Shown: positions 17,322 to 26,359 of the stretch, piece by piece
Position numbering within the stretch: position 1 is the stretch's first letter
How the letters are laid out: each line of letters begins with the position of its first letter
Assembly (NCBI GenBank): GCA_039679385.1
Contig: JBDKVB010000138.1
Span: forward strand, 78,974 to 142,973
Direction: 5' to 3'
Length of the DNA stretch: 64,000 bases
Source of the DNA: Armatimonadia bacterium
GTDB taxonomy: Bacteria > Armatimonadota > Zipacnadia > Zipacnadales > JABUFB01
The notes under the pieces: model-generated
The model's database searches: none
What the model was told of the DNA's origin: nothing
What the model saw: only the letters and a program-made list of their open reading frames with translations
Translations under genes and position numbers: made by a program

Positions 17322-18461
17322 CTAGTGGGCCTGGAACCTGTAGACGGTGGTCTGGCGGTAGACTTGCCCCGGCCGCAGAACGGTGGAGGGGAAGCTCGGC
17401 TGGTTGATGGAGTCCGGGTAGTGCTGGGCCTCAAGGCAGAAGCCGTGATACTGGTTGTAGGTCACGCCCCCCTTGCCCTTGATCGAGCCATCCAGGAAGT
17501 TGCCGGTGTAGAACTGCACACCGGGCTCGGTGGTGTACATGTCCATCATACGGCCGGAGGTGAGCTCATCGACGTGTGCCGCCAGCTTCAGCCCGGTGCC
17601 ACGGAGGACCAGGTTGTGGTCATAGCCGACGGGCTTGCCGCCCATCTGCGCGATCCGCTCGCCGATGCGGTGAGGCTTGGTGAAGTCGAGGGGTGTCCCG
17701 GTGACCGAAGTGATCTCGCCGGTGGGGATGAGAGTTGAGTCTACCGGGGTGTAGTAGTCGGCGTTGAGCTCCAGCCGGTGCCGCAGGATGCCGCCGGTCT
17801 CAGCCCCGGCGAGGTTGAAGTAGGAGTGGTTGGTCAGGTTGATCGGCGTGGCCTTGTCGGTGGTCGCCCAGTACTCGATCTTGAGGGCGTCCTTGTTGGT
17901 GAGGGTGTAGACAACCGTGGACTTGAGGTTGCCGGGGTAGCCCTCTTCGCCATCCTTGCTCAGGTAGGTGAAGCGCACACTGGGACCCTCGGCAGTCATG
18001 GCCGGCGCTGCCTTCCAGACGACTCTGTTGAAGCCCTTGCGCCCACCGTGGAGGGCATTGGGCCCGTCGTTGGTGGCGAGGGTGTAGGTCTTGCCGTCGA
18101 GGGTGAAGCGACCCTTGGCGATGCGGTTGCCGACACGGCCCACGGTTGACCCAAAGTAGGGATGCTCGCCGAGGTAACCCGCGAGGCTGTCAAAGCCGAG
18201 GACGACGTCGCCGAGCTTGCTGTTGCGATCGGGAACCCACAACTCGGTGAGCAGCGCGCCGTAGGTGATCAGCTTCGCGACGCAGCCGTTGGCGTTGGTG
18301 AGGACATAGAGGTCCACCGGTGTCCCTTCCGGTGTCTGGCCGAAGGGCATCATCTGCAGGCTGGACTTGGTCATACCGGATACCTCCGGGGCGGAGTAGG
18401 CCGATGCAACGAGGAGCACGCCGATAGCCAGCACCAGGGCGACCGTTACCGGACAACGCAT
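17322..18461 (-). CDS. galM: Exported aldose 1-epimerase (mutarotase)
   Basis: This 379-residue protein has an N-terminal signal (residues 1-23, VALVLAIGVLLVASAYSA) followed by a complete GalM domain. Family blocks are GRVGNRIAKGRF, NALHGG, the catalytic His region NHSYFNLAG, and GFCLEAQHYPDSIN with the catalytic Glu. It interconverts alpha and beta anomers of aldoses; export places it in the periplasm, where it could act on sugars released by GH127. It is transcribed divergently from the O-antigen-ligase-like gene and ends in a strong hairpin terminator, so it is probably its own transcript. Confidence 0.9.
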   Translation of the reverse strand: MRCPVTVALVLAIGVLLVASAYSAPEVSGMTKSSLQMMPFGQTPEGTPVDLYVLTNANGCVAKLITYGALLTELWVPDRNSKLGDVVLGFDSLAGYLGEHPYFGSTVGRVGNRIAKGRFTLDGKTYTLATNDGPNALHGGRKGFNRVVWKAAPAMTAEGPSVRFTYLSKDGEEGYPGNLKSTVVYTLTNKDALKIEYWATTDKATPINLTNHSYFNLAGAETGGILRHRLELNADYYTPVDSTLIPTGEITSVTGTPLDFTKPHRIGERIAQMGGKPVGYDHNLVLRGTGLKLAAHVDELTSGRMMDMYTTEPGVQFYTGNFLDGSIKGKGGVTYNQYHGFCLEAQHYPDSINQPSFPSTVLRPGQVYRQTTVYRFQAH

Positions 18462-18617
18462 GGCAGTTCATCCTTTCGATGGCACAAGGCTTTTCGGAAG
18501 TCAGTGGCCGACAGTTTCCCCAAGCCCCTGAAAGGGTCCTTCCAGGATCTTGGGAAAGGTGGCGGCCCTGCGAAGAGGCAAGATGGTGTTAGCCGGCCCG
18601 GGAGGGGCCGCGAATCG

Positions 18618-18646
18618 TTGCTTTTCGCCAACCTGACCCCTATAAT
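18618..18646 (+). promoter_or_regulatory. Sigma-70-type promoter upstream of the O-antigen-ligase-like gene
   Basis: TTGCTT (18618-18623), a 17-base spacer and a perfect TATAAT (18641-18646) lie 33 bases before the start codon. A short leader is implied. Confidence 0.65.
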
Positions 18647-18679
18647 GGCGCAGGCCATACCACGTGCCGGGAGCCGCGG

Positions 18680-20215
18680 ATGAGACGAGACGAAGCGCAG
18701 AGCAAGTTCCTGTTCGGAGCCATCGCGGTGTGCCTGGCGATCGCGGTCGGTGTGGCCGTGATGCTGGCTACGAACAAGTGGACCTATGCGGTTGCGGGCT
18801 CGGTCGCAGCGCTGGGGACGATTGCGGCCCTTGCCTCGACGGAAGCGGCGCTCTACACCATCATCACGATCGCGTGCTTCGACGGGCTCATCAAGGGCAT
18901 GAGTCCGGGCATGGCGAGCATGGTGCTCAAGGACGCGTACCTGGGTCTGGCCATGATGCGCTGGGTCTGGGAGGGTGTGAACAACCAGCCACGCCAATCA
19001 CTGAGTTCGTCGGTGGCGCTACCGGCCTTCCTGTTCACAGCCTACTGCGTCGGGCAGATGTTCAACACGGAGACCATGAGCTGGATGCTGGCCCTTGCGG
19101 GTCTACGCTCCTGGGTCATCTGGATCCCGATCTACTTCATCACCTACGACACGATTCGGACACGCCGCCAGTTCGAGCGGATGCTGCTGTTCATCGCAGT
19201 CATCAGCGCGGGGACAGGCGTGTACGGAGTCATCCAGCACCAGATTGGCTTTGATCACCTCAGCGCCGTGTCGCCCAACTTCGGGTTCTACGACCACTTC
19301 AGGCGGGGTTCACTGATCCGCGCGCCGGGGACCTATGTGCATCCGGGAACTGCGGGTGCGGCCATGAGCTTCGCCGCCACGGTCTGCGCCGGCGTAGCCC
19401 TGGCCTCACGGGCGTTCTCGATGCAGCAGATCTCGCTGCTGGCGGCTGCACCGATCTGCCTGACGGCCCTGGCGGCCACAGGGAGCCGGTCGCCGCTGAT
19501 CGGTGGCGTGGTAGGGCTGATCGTTTTCGTTGCGATGACGCGCCAGGTGCGGCTGTTCGTGGGGATGGCGGTGCTGGTTGCCATCGGGATGGGGCTATCG
19601 GAGAGACAGGCCGGACTGGCAGTATCGCAACGTTACACGCGGCAATTGCTGGGTATGCAGACGGTGATCTCGCGGGCGATCGGGCCACTATACAAAGCCG
19701 GTGACCTGCTGTCTCGATTCCCCCTGGGCACCGGCATCGCCAGCGGCACGGGTGTCGGGCGCAGTGCGGCGATCCTCGAACAGCCACTGTACGTGTCGGA
19801 GGATGCCTCCGCCTTCATCGAGAACGAGCTTGGCCGTGCCATGAAGGAGATGGGACTGCCGGGCGTTTCGCTGCTGATCTGGCTCTTGTGGAGGGCGATG
19901 AAGTCCGGGTTCGTCGGCTGGAAGCTGGGGACGGGGCGAGACCGGTGGCTTGCCAGTGGATTGATGGCCGGGGCGGTGAACCTGGCTGTACAGAACATGA
20001 GCGGTTCGGCGCTGTACCTGGCCCCGGGAGGAATCTACTTCTGGATGGCCTGTGCCCTGGCGGCCAGAGTGCCTGACTACGAGGCCACTGACCGCGAGGA
20101 GGAAGTTCCTGATCGCAGTGAGGAGGAGGCCGCAGAGTGGGACAAGCTGGCGACGCGCAGTCAGCAGCGACGTCCCTTGCCCCCGAACCTGCCCTCACGA
20201 CGCCCCGGCGCCTGA
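18680..20215 (+). CDS. O-antigen ligase/polymerase (Wzy_C-like) integral membrane protein
   Basis: This 511-residue protein has about ten or more hydrophobic segments and a hydrophilic C-terminal tail of about 55 acidic/basic residues. The region ALAATGSRSPLIGGVVGL, followed by further membrane segments, resembles the Wzy_C block shared by O-antigen ligases and polymerases. These join or polymerise lipid-linked glycans on the outer face of the inner membrane. A promoter with a perfect TATAAT lies immediately upstream. The next genes on the strand are a thymidylate synthase and a GT-C glycosyltransferase, so envelope glycan synthesis is plausible. The fold class is fairly sure; ligase versus polymerase is not decided. 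Confidence 0.7.
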   Translation: MRRDEAQSKFLFGAIAVCLAIAVGVAVMLATNKWTYAVAGSVAALGTIAALASTEAALYTIITIACFDGLIKGMSPGMASMVLKDAYLGLAMMRWVWEGVNNQPRQSLSSSVALPAFLFTAYCVGQMFNTETMSWMLALAGLRSWVIWIPIYFITYDTIRTRRQFERMLLFIAVISAGTGVYGVIQHQIGFDHLSAVSPNFGFYDHFRRGSLIRAPGTYVHPGTAGAAMSFAATVCAGVALASRAFSMQQISLLAAAPICLTALAATGSRSPLIGGVVGLIVFVAMTRQVRLFVGMAVLVAIGMGLSERQAGLAVSQRYTRQLLGMQTVISRAIGPLYKAGDLLSRFPLGTGIASGTGVGRSAAILEQPLYVSEDASAFIENELGRAMKEMGLPGVSLLIWLLWRAMKSGFVGWKLGTGRDRWLASGLMAGAVNLAVQNMSGSALYLAPGGIYFWMACALAARVPDYEATDREEEVPDRSEEEAAEWDKLATRSQQRRPLPPNLPSRRPGA

Positions 20216-20271
20216 GCCCGACACAGTATGTCATCGACGAGCGACACGTCAGACCGGAGGAGAGTTCGTAG

Positions 20272-21111
20272 ATGCCCTATCAGCTTCCAACACTGCACAT
20301 TGAAGCAAAGACCCTGGCCGAAGGCTGGGAGAAGGCTGTTCTGGCCACCTGGGAACGAGGGGCAAGGATCCCGACCCAGTATGACAAGCCCGGTGACCCA
20401 CTTAGTCGCGACGCCAGCTTGCTGCTTGCCGTCGAGGACCCTTTCGCGGAGCCGCGGATTCACCGGGCCATGCCCGGCGGGTTCGATGACCTGGAGGTGT
20501 ACCGCCAGGAGGTTCTGGACGGGATCCACGATCACTGGGTCGATCCGGCCGCGGGCAAGTGGCAGTACACGTATCACGAGCGCTTCGCCGCGTACAAGGT
20601 TCCGGGGATTGAGAAGCCGATCGACCAGATCCAGTACGTGATCGATACACTGTCCGAGGCGCCCTACTCACGCCGGGCGCAGGCAGTGATCTGGAAGGCC
20701 TGGGAAGATGCCGGGATCGACGATCCGGCCTGCCTGCAGCGGCTGTGGTTCCGGGTGTTCGATGACCCCGAGACCGGCGAGGGCAAGCTGGTTCTGGCGG
20801 CCCATATGCGAAGCAATGACGCCTACAAGGCCGCCTTCATGAACATGTACGCCTTCACCGACCTGCAGCGTGCGGTGGCAGAGCGCATCAGTGAGAACCT
20901 GGGGCGCAAGATCGGCGTTGGCCAGTACAACCACGTGGTTGACTCCTTCCACATCTACGGCTCGTACTTCTCGGAGTTCGAGGGGTTCCTCAAGAGCGTG
21001 GAAGCCCGCACCTGGGAGCAGCGGACCTACCGGACGGAGGACATCCAGATCCTGATCGACGAGGCTCGGGAGAAGATCCGCGCGTCTCTGGAGGCAGAAG
21101 GCCGTCTCTGA
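20272..21111 (+). CDS. Divergent thymidylate synthase (ThyA-like)
   Basis: This 279-residue protein is related to ThyA, which methylates dUMP to dTMP using methylene-tetrahydrofolate. The region after residue 140 shows the active site: Cys in DPACLQRLWFRV, the phosphate-binding Arg and Asp in MRSND, Asn eleven residues after that Arg (MNMYAF) and SFHIYGSY with the His and Tyr. The retained Asn favours dUMP over dCMP, since dCMP hydroxymethylases carry Asp there. The usual PCH around the nucleophile is ACL, and the loop between Cys and Arg is six residues longer than in E. coli ThyA. A folate operon lies about 1.3 kb downstream on the opposite strand. Activity is likely but should be tested. 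Confidence 0.75.
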   Translation: MPYQLPTLHIEAKTLAEGWEKAVLATWERGARIPTQYDKPGDPLSRDASLLLAVEDPFAEPRIHRAMPGGFDDLEVYRQEVLDGIHDHWVDPAAGKWQYTYHERFAAYKVPGIEKPIDQIQYVIDTLSEAPYSRRAQAVIWKAWEDAGIDDPACLQRLWFRVFDDPETGEGKLVLAAHMRSNDAYKAAFMNMYAFTDLQRAVAERISENLGRKIGVGQYNHVVDSFHIYGSYFSEFEGFLKSVEARTWEQRTYRTEDIQILIDEAREKIRASLEAEGRL

Positions 21112-21125
21112 AAGGTGGGCCGGCC

Positions 21126-22358
21126 ATGCGTCGTCTCCTCCCGCACCTGGTAATCGCCCTGGGGATCCTTCTCCGGCTGGCGTTGGCTCCCCACGTGAGC
21201 CATCGGGGCGATGAGAACGCGATCGGGACGTGGCAGAACGAACTGCTGCGGTATGGCGCAGCGGAGTTCTACGCGCACTCGGGGTGCAACTACCCTCCGG
21301 TTCACCTGTATGTGGCCTGGGTGACGGGCAAGATGGCACAGGCGGCCGGGCTGGACATAAGCCCCTGCACCCTCACGTCGCGTCTGCTCCTCAAGCTGCC
21401 GCAGATCGCGGCGGACGTCGGCATCATCTACCTGGTGTGGTTCGGGCTGCTCGGTCCGGGACTGACTGGGCGTGCGCGTCTGCTGTGGGCGGTCTTTCTG
21501 GCCTTCAACCCGGCGTGGGTGTTCTGCTCGGGCCTCTGGGGACAGGTGGATGTCCTGTGTGCGCTAGGGGTGATGGCGGCCCTGGTGGCCTTCCACCGCG
21601 GCCGGCCTGTGGTGTCTCTCTGTTGCTTTGCCCTCTCGCTGCTGGTGAAACCCCTGTACGTGATCAGCCTGCCCGTGCTGGTGATTGCGATTGCGCGCCG
21701 CTATGGTCTGCGGGCCTTTGCCCTGGCAGCACTTGGCGCGCTGGCGGTGACGGCGCTGGTGATGCTGCCCTTCAACGTGCACCAGTCGCCGCTCCTGCTG
21801 CTTCAGGTGGTTCTGCGTCCAGCCGGCGTGTTCAAGACCACGTCGCTGAACGCCTTCAACCTGTGGGCCGCTGTGGGCATGTGGAAGTCCAGCCTGCTGC
21901 CGGAGCTCGGGCTGAGCTACTTCACCTGGGGCATGATGATGCTGGCGGTCGCGTACCTGCCCACGCTTGGGCTGATCTGGCGCCATCCTACCTCGCGCCA
22001 TCTCATGGCGGCGGTGACGCTGGCCCAGCTCGCCTTCTTCCTGTTCCCGACGGAGATCCACGAGCGGTATGCGTACTACGCAACCGTCCCCATCGTTGCC
22101 TGGGCTGCGCTTGATGCGCGGGTCCTCCCCTGGGCGATTCTGCTGGCCTGCAGCGCGACGCTCAACCTGCACTACCGGGTTCGTGTTCCCGGGGAGAGCA
22201 CTCCGGGCATTGTCTATCTGGCTCGGCTGCATGACGCTGGTGTGACGATGTGGCTGGGCCTCGCCGCGAACCTGCTGGTGTTCGGCTTCGGGTGGCTGAC
22301 TGCTCTGCGCACCCGACCGGAGACGCCTGGCGCGGTTGGTGAAGCTGCTTCCGAGTGA
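21126..22358 (+). CDS. GT-C-type polyprenyl-phosphate-dependent glycosyltransferase (membrane)
   Basis: This 410-residue protein has about ten membrane segments. Just after the first segment comes the luminal loop HVSHRGDENAIG, with the acidic pair typical of GT-C enzymes, followed by the FYAHSGCNYPPVHLYV region. These features resemble Gpi18/ArnT/DUF2029-like mannosyltransferases, which move sugars from a lipid-phosphate donor to glycans on the outer side of the membrane. It starts 14 bases after the thymidylate synthase stop, so they share a transcript. The O-antigen-ligase-like gene upstream supports a cell-surface glycan role. Donor and acceptor cannot be read from the sequence. Confidence 0.72.
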   Translation: MRRLLPHLVIALGILLRLALAPHVSHRGDENAIGTWQNELLRYGAAEFYAHSGCNYPPVHLYVAWVTGKMAQAAGLDISPCTLTSRLLLKLPQIAADVGIIYLVWFGLLGPGLTGRARLLWAVFLAFNPAWVFCSGLWGQVDVLCALGVMAALVAFHRGRPVVSLCCFALSLLVKPLYVISLPVLVIAIARRYGLRAFALAALGALAVTALVMLPFNVHQSPLLLLQVVLRPAGVFKTTSLNAFNLWAAVGMWKSSLLPELGLSYFTWGMMMLAVAYLPTLGLIWRHPTSRHLMAAVTLAQLAFFLFPTEIHERYAYYATVPIVAWAALDARVLPWAILLACSATLNLHYRVRVPGESTPGIVYLARLHDAGVTMWLGLAANLLVFGFGWLTALRTRPETPGAVGEAASE

Positions 22359-22396
22359 AGGCAGTCTGTGCATCCAGGCGCCGGGTGTGGTAAGGC

Positions 22397-22966
22397 TCAC
22401 ACCTGGCGCTCGCGGCCGATGAGGGAGAGGAACTCGGAGCGCGTGGCGTCCGATCCGTGGAAGCTCCCGAGGACCGAGGAAGTCGTCATCAGCGAGTTCT
22501 GCTTCTCGACCCCGCGCATCATCATGCACAGGTGGCGTGCCTCGATGATCACGCCGACGCCCTCTGCGCCAATCTTCTCCATGAGGGACCGGGCGATCTG
22601 CTCGGTGAGCCGCTCCTGGATCTGCAGGCGCCTGGCGTAGAGATCGACGAGACGGGCGATCTTGCTGACCCCGAAGACTTTGCCCCGGGGGATGTACCCC
22701 ACATGGCAGCGACCGTAGAAGGGCAGCATGTGGTGCTCGCAGAGGCTGTAGAGCTCGATGTCACGCACGATGACCATGTTGTTGGTCTCCTGCGTGAAGA
22801 TGGCGTTGTTGATGATCTCGTCGATGTCCTTGCGGTAGCCGGAGGTCAGGAACTCCATCGACCGCGCGACACGCGAAGGGGTCTTGAGCAGTCCCTCGCG
22901 GTCTGGGTCTTCCCCCAGTTCCACCAGCAACTCACGGACTAGTCGTTCCACTTTCGCATGGTCCAT
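22397..22966 (-). CDS. folE: GTP cyclohydrolase I
   Basis: This 189-residue enzyme converts GTP to 7,8-dihydroneopterin triphosphate, the first step of folate synthesis. The zinc ligands are Cys76 and His79 in [10 protein letters not shown] and Cys147 in [10 protein letters not shown], as in type IA enzymes. ATG at 22966 is chosen because GGGAGGG precedes it at good spacing. The gene overlaps the 3' end of folK by 35 bases and is last in the operon SDR-folB-folK-folE, so its translation is probably coupled. Length and motifs agree with a complete enzyme. Confidence 0.95.
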   Translation of the reverse strand: MDHAKVERLVRELLVELGEDPDREGLLKTPSRVARSMEFLTSGYRKDIDEIINNAIFTQETNNMVIVRDIELYSLCEHHMLPFYGRCHVGYIPRGKVFGVSKIARLVDLYARRLQIQERLTEQIARSLMEKIGAEGVGVIIEARHLCMMMRGVEKQNSLMTTSSVLGSFHGSDATRSEFLSLIGRERQV

Positions 22967-23519
22967 CCTGGACCCTCCCAAAGGTCTGCTTGTGTTCGTC
23001 GCAGCAGGGCAACAGTCTCCTGCGCAGCTCCTGCGTGAAGTCCGTCAGCGGTGTCATGCCCTGGTGCGTGAAGCTCGCGGCGATCCAGGCCAGGGGCTGC
23101 TCATCGGGTGGCAGCACGAGGTCTGGAGCGAGTTCGTGAAGTGGCACGGCGAGGAAGGGGCGGCTGCGCAGGTCGGGGTCGAGGACCTGCACCCGGGCCT
23201 CCTCACCGAGGGTCTCCACGTAGACCACCACGTCCAGATCGATGGTTCGCGCAGCATAGCGGTCGGTTGTGCGGCGTCTGCCCAGGGCATGCTCAATCGG
23301 GCGCAGGACTTGCGTCTTGAGCTGGTCCGGGGAGAGAGGCGTGTCTATCTCGACCACCCCGTTGTAGAAGTCGGGTTGCTCGGGTCGGCCCAGCGCTGCG
23401 GTCTGGCAGAAGGTGGAGACAGCGACCAGACGCACCTGCTCGCTCAGTAGCCGGAGCGCCGCACCGACCTTGCACGCCGGGTCGAGATTCGACCCCACTC
23501 CCACGAACACCCGCGCCAC
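22932..23519 (-). CDS. folK: 2-amino-4-hydroxy-6-hydroxymethyldihydropteridine diphosphokinase
   Basis: This 195-residue HPPK pyrophosphorylates the pterin precursor before condensation with p-aminobenzoate. It begins [13 protein letters not shown] and carries [12 protein letters not shown] and [19 protein letters not shown], the family's pterin/ATP and Asp-magnesium blocks. About 25 residues at the C-terminus are extra and overlap folE. The start lies one base after the folB stop, consistent with translational coupling. folP is absent from this cluster, so the next pathway step is encoded elsewhere. Confidence 0.93.
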   Translation of the reverse strand: MARVFVGVGSNLDPACKVGAALRLLSEQVRLVAVSTFCQTAALGRPEQPDFYNGVVEIDTPLSPDQLKTQVLRPIEHALGRRRTTDRYAARTIDLDVVVYVETLGEEARVQVLDPDLRSRPFLAVPLHELAPDLVLPPDEQPLAWIAASFTHQGMTPLTDFTQELRRRLLPCCDEHKQTFGRVQDGPCESGTTSP

Positions 23520-23520
23520 T

Positions 23521-23874
23521 CTAGTCTCGCCCCCGCAGGATGCGCACCCCTACATTCCGAGCAAAGCGCAATGCAGAAGGCTTCATGACGGTGACCTCGA
23601 CCGAGTTCACGTCCGGGTGCTGCAGGCAGAGCCCCGCGATGGCCTCTGCCAGGGCCTCTACGAGCTGGAAGCCGGAAGCCTCGGCCAGGGCGTAGACGGC
23701 CTTCTTGATCGCGCGGTAGTCGACGGCATCCTCAAAGCGGTCGCTCTGCCCGGCCTTGCGCGTGTCGGTGTAGAGGGTGATGCTGACGAGCACGTCCTGC
23801 TTCTCGCGGCGCTCCTCAGCGCTGATGCCAAGGACGCAGCGAACGAGCAAGCCTTCGATCAGCAGGGCATCCAT
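23521..23874 (-). CDS. folB: Dihydroneopterin aldolase
   Basis: This 117-residue enzyme cleaves dihydroneopterin to hydroxymethyldihydropterin and glycolaldehyde. Typical features are GISAEERREKQDVLVSI near the start, a Glu in VEALAEAIA, and VTVMKPSALRFARNVGV with the conserved Lys-Pro. ATG at 23874 is chosen because it gives the expected family length and is preceded by GGGAG; an open frame extends further but runs into the reductase gene. It lies between the reductase (38 bases upstream) and folK (1 base downstream). Confidence 0.92.
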   Translation of the reverse strand: MDALLIEGLLVRCVLGISAEERREKQDVLVSITLYTDTRKAGQSDRFEDAVDYRAIKKAVYALAEASGFQLVEALAEAIAGLCLQHPDVNSVEVTVMKPSALRFARNVGVRILRGRD

Positions 23875-23911
23875 GGGCACTCTCCCTGGAGTGAGGAAAG
23901 GGTGCGGTCGG

Positions 23912-24649
23912 CTACGTCTGCTCGCGCAGATGCCGACCTCCGTCGACGTAGAGGACCTGGCCTGTGATGAAGGGACTCCTGAGCAGGAAAAGTGCGGCGT
24001 CTGCGATGTCCTCGGCTGAGCCATAGCGCTGCAAGGGTAGCGAAGGAGCCAGCCTGGCGAGATAGCTTGCGTCCTGGCCGGGCGGCGGCAGGATCAGCCC
24101 CGGAGCGACGGCGTTGACCCGGACCTTCGGCGCGTACTCCAGGGCCGTCATTCGCGTGAGCACGTGGAGCAGGTGCTTGCTGAGGATGTAGGCCACATGC
24201 TGCCAGTCGTACCCGTGTACACGGCTGTCCAGCAGGTTCACGACAGCGCCCTCGCGGTCCTGGGCGGCGAAGTGGCGACTGAGGACGAAGGGAGCCCAGG
24301 CGTTGACGGCGGCGTTTGCGGTGACGTCGTCGAAGGTGACGTCGCCCAGGGTGCTGGGATCGAAGATCGAAGCGTTGTTGAGGAGCAGGTCCAGGGGACC
24401 GGCTGCCTCCAGCGCCCGGACGATGAGGTCCTCAGCTTCCTGCGGGTTGCTGAGGTCGGCCTGCACGGTCCAGGCCTTCGCTCCCAGGCCCTGCAGGTGC
24501 TCACACAGTTCGGCAGCGGCGTTGCCGGAGGAGTTGTAGTGGATCACGATTCCGGCGCCCTGCGCTGCAAGGGCAAGGCACAGGGAGCGCCCGAGTCGCT
24601 GTGCGCCTCCGGTTACGAGAGCGGTCTTGTTGGCCAGGCTGTTCGGCAT
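23912..24649 (-). CDS. SDR-family pteridine/dihydrofolate reductase (FolM/PTR1-like)
   Basis: This 245-residue short-chain dehydrogenase has a nucleotide loop TGGAQRLG (residues 13-20) with Arg18 where most SDRs have Gly. That is the TG-x3-R-x-G signature of pteridine reductase PTR1 and FolM. The catalytic region has LLNNASIF and, further on, the Tyr and Lys of YILSK. PTR1 and FolM reduce dihydropterin or dihydrofolate with NADPH and can replace or supplement FolA. As first gene of a folate operon it probably supplies tetrahydrofolate. The start is the ATG at 24649. Operon position plus the Arg signature make this more than a generic SDR call. Confidence 0.85.
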   Translation of the reverse strand: MPNSLANKTALVTGGAQRLGRSLCLALAAQGAGIVIHYNSSGNAAAELCEHLQGLGAKAWTVQADLSNPQEAEDLIVRALEAAGPLDLLLNNASIFDPSTLGDVTFDDVTANAAVNAWAPFVLSRHFAAQDREGAVVNLLDSRVHGYDWQHVAYILSKHLLHVLTRMTALEYAPKVRVNAVAPGLILPPPGQDASYLARLAPSLPLQRYGSAEDIADAALFLLRSPFITGQVLYVDGGRHLREQT

Positions 24650-24716
24650 CCGGTGTTCCTCTCAGACGGCTCGCTGCGTCATGGCCGCCGGGACAAGGTC
24701 GGTGTGTGAGTGCGGG

Positions 24717-26165
24717 TCAGGGCCTGGGCTGCGGCGGTCTCCTCGGCTGCGGCTTCGGTGAGGCCCCCAGAGGCAGCGGCAAGGTGCGACGGTCCTCAGA
24801 GGGGTAGTCAACGAACTCCCTGGCTCCGCGCATGTAGTCGTTGGTGTCGCGCATCCAGGTGTCCAGGCGCTCGCGCATCTGGGTGAGGACCGTGGCGCTG
24901 CCGGGGTCCTCCGCCAGGTTGTTGAACTCGTTGGGGTCACGGGTCAGGTCGTAGAGTTCCTCCCGCGGTCGCGGCCGGCCGGAGTTCCAAAGCGTGATGC
25001 CGGTGTCCTCGGCGGTCTCTTCCTCCGGCAGCTTGGGTCCCGCACGCAGGCCGTAGTTGCGGATGTACTTGTACTGGCGGGTCCTCACGCAGCGCATCGG
25101 GTCGTAGTCGTCGTGGTAGTTGCGCTCGGCGAAGATGGCGTCTCTAGGTGTGTACTCGCCGCCCAGGACTGCCGGGGCGAAGCTGCGTCCCTGGATTGCG
25201 GCGGAGGCAGGGATCCCAAGCGCTTCCAGTTGCGATGGCAGCAGGTCAAGGTTGCTAAGCAGGTGGTCGCAGGTTGTGCCGGGCTTGAGACGTCCCGGCC
25301 AACGCATGAGGAGGGCGGTCAGCAGGCCCGGATCGTACAGCGTGCTCTTGGCGCGCGGGAAACCCACCCCGTGATCGGTGGTGAAGATCACCCAGGTGTT
25401 TTGGTCCAGTCCTGTCTCGTGCAGGCAGGCGAGGATGCGCCCGAACTGCTCATCCATGAAGGAGACCGATCCGTAGAAAGCGGCCAGGCTGTTCCGGACG
25501 AAGGGGATGTCGCCCTGGAAGGGGAGAGGTGTGACCTCCGCCGGGTTGTAGCGTCCCTGGAACTCGGGCCGGTCCCAGGGAGCATGCACTTCCTGGGTGT
25601 AGGCGTTCAGGTAGAAGGGCCCCTTGGTGCGGTCGAAGCGCTTGAGGAAGTCACAGACCTCGTCGGCGATTCGGTCTGCCGTGCGTGGCCCGAGCTTGGT
25701 CTCCTTGTAGGCGTAGGGGTTCGGACCGACGCGTTCGTGCTGGCCGCCAAGGTTGGCGGTGTAGTACCCGGCGTCGTTGAAGTAGTCAACGACGGTCCTC
25801 TCGGTCTCCGGCAGGCTCCAGCCCTTGTTGGCGAGGCCGATGAGGCCGTTGCTGTGGGCATAGCGTCCAGTGACGATGCACCCTCGCGAAGGGCTGCAGG
25901 GAGTGGAGCCACAGTAGTAGTTGGTGAAACGCACGCCCTCGGCAGCGAAGGCGTCAAGGTTCGGGGACTTCACGTTGGGCCAGTTGTAGCAGCTCAGGGC
26001 GGTGCCGAGGTCGTGGCAGATGAAGTACAAGACGTTCGGACGCTGTGAAGAGGGGACTGTCGGGGCCGGCTGTGCAAGGGCCGGCGTGGGCACCTGGGCA
26101 AGCTGTGCTGCCGCAACGGCGGTTGCGCCCTGTAGACCTGCTCGCATAAAGTCTCGTCGGTCCAT
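24717..26165 (-). CDS. Exported sulfatase with Tat-type signal
   Basis: This 482-residue sulfatase begins MDRRDFMRAG, a twin-arginine-type signal ending around AQPAPT. The formylglycine motif Cys-Ser-Pro-Ser-Arg starts at Cys90 (TPCSPSRG), and VLYFICHDLG and FTTDHGVG give metal-ligand blocks. It removes sulfate groups from glycans or other esters outside the cytoplasm once the Cys is oxidised by a formylglycine-generating enzyme, which is not in this window. The C-terminal 20 residues are Pro-rich. ATG at 26165 has GGGAGG upstream. It is divergent from the AlkP-superfamily gene. The substrate is unknown. Confidence 0.9.
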   Translation of the reverse strand: MDRRDFMRAGLQGATAVAAAQLAQVPTPALAQPAPTVPSSQRPNVLYFICHDLGTALSCYNWPNVKSPNLDAFAAEGVRFTNYYCGSTPCSPSRGCIVTGRYAHSNGLIGLANKGWSLPETERTVVDYFNDAGYYTANLGGQHERVGPNPYAYKETKLGPRTADRIADEVCDFLKRFDRTKGPFYLNAYTQEVHAPWDRPEFQGRYNPAEVTPLPFQGDIPFVRNSLAAFYGSVSFMDEQFGRILACLHETGLDQNTWVIFTTDHGVGFPRAKSTLYDPGLLTALLMRWPGRLKPGTTCDHLLSNLDLLPSQLEALGIPASAAIQGRSFAPAVLGGEYTPRDAIFAERNYHDDYDPMRCVRTRQYKYIRNYGLRAGPKLPEEETAEDTGITLWNSGRPRPREELYDLTRDPNEFNNLAEDPGSATVLTQMRERLDTWMRDTNDYMRGAREFVDYPSEDRRTLPLPLGASPKPQPRRPPQPRP

Positions 26166-26359
26166 GGCAGCCTCCCAGACTGGTCAGGAATCACCTCAAG
26201 GAATTCGCGGACTGTCACCGCGTCTCCTTCTGCGGAGGGCCGGCATGAGCCCGGCAGGAGATGGAGGTTGGCCGGAGAACCTTGAATCATCCAGCACGTC
26301 ACTTCGGTTCAGTTGTCGTCCTGATGCGCCCAGGTTCATACCTGCAAGGAGGGACAGCG

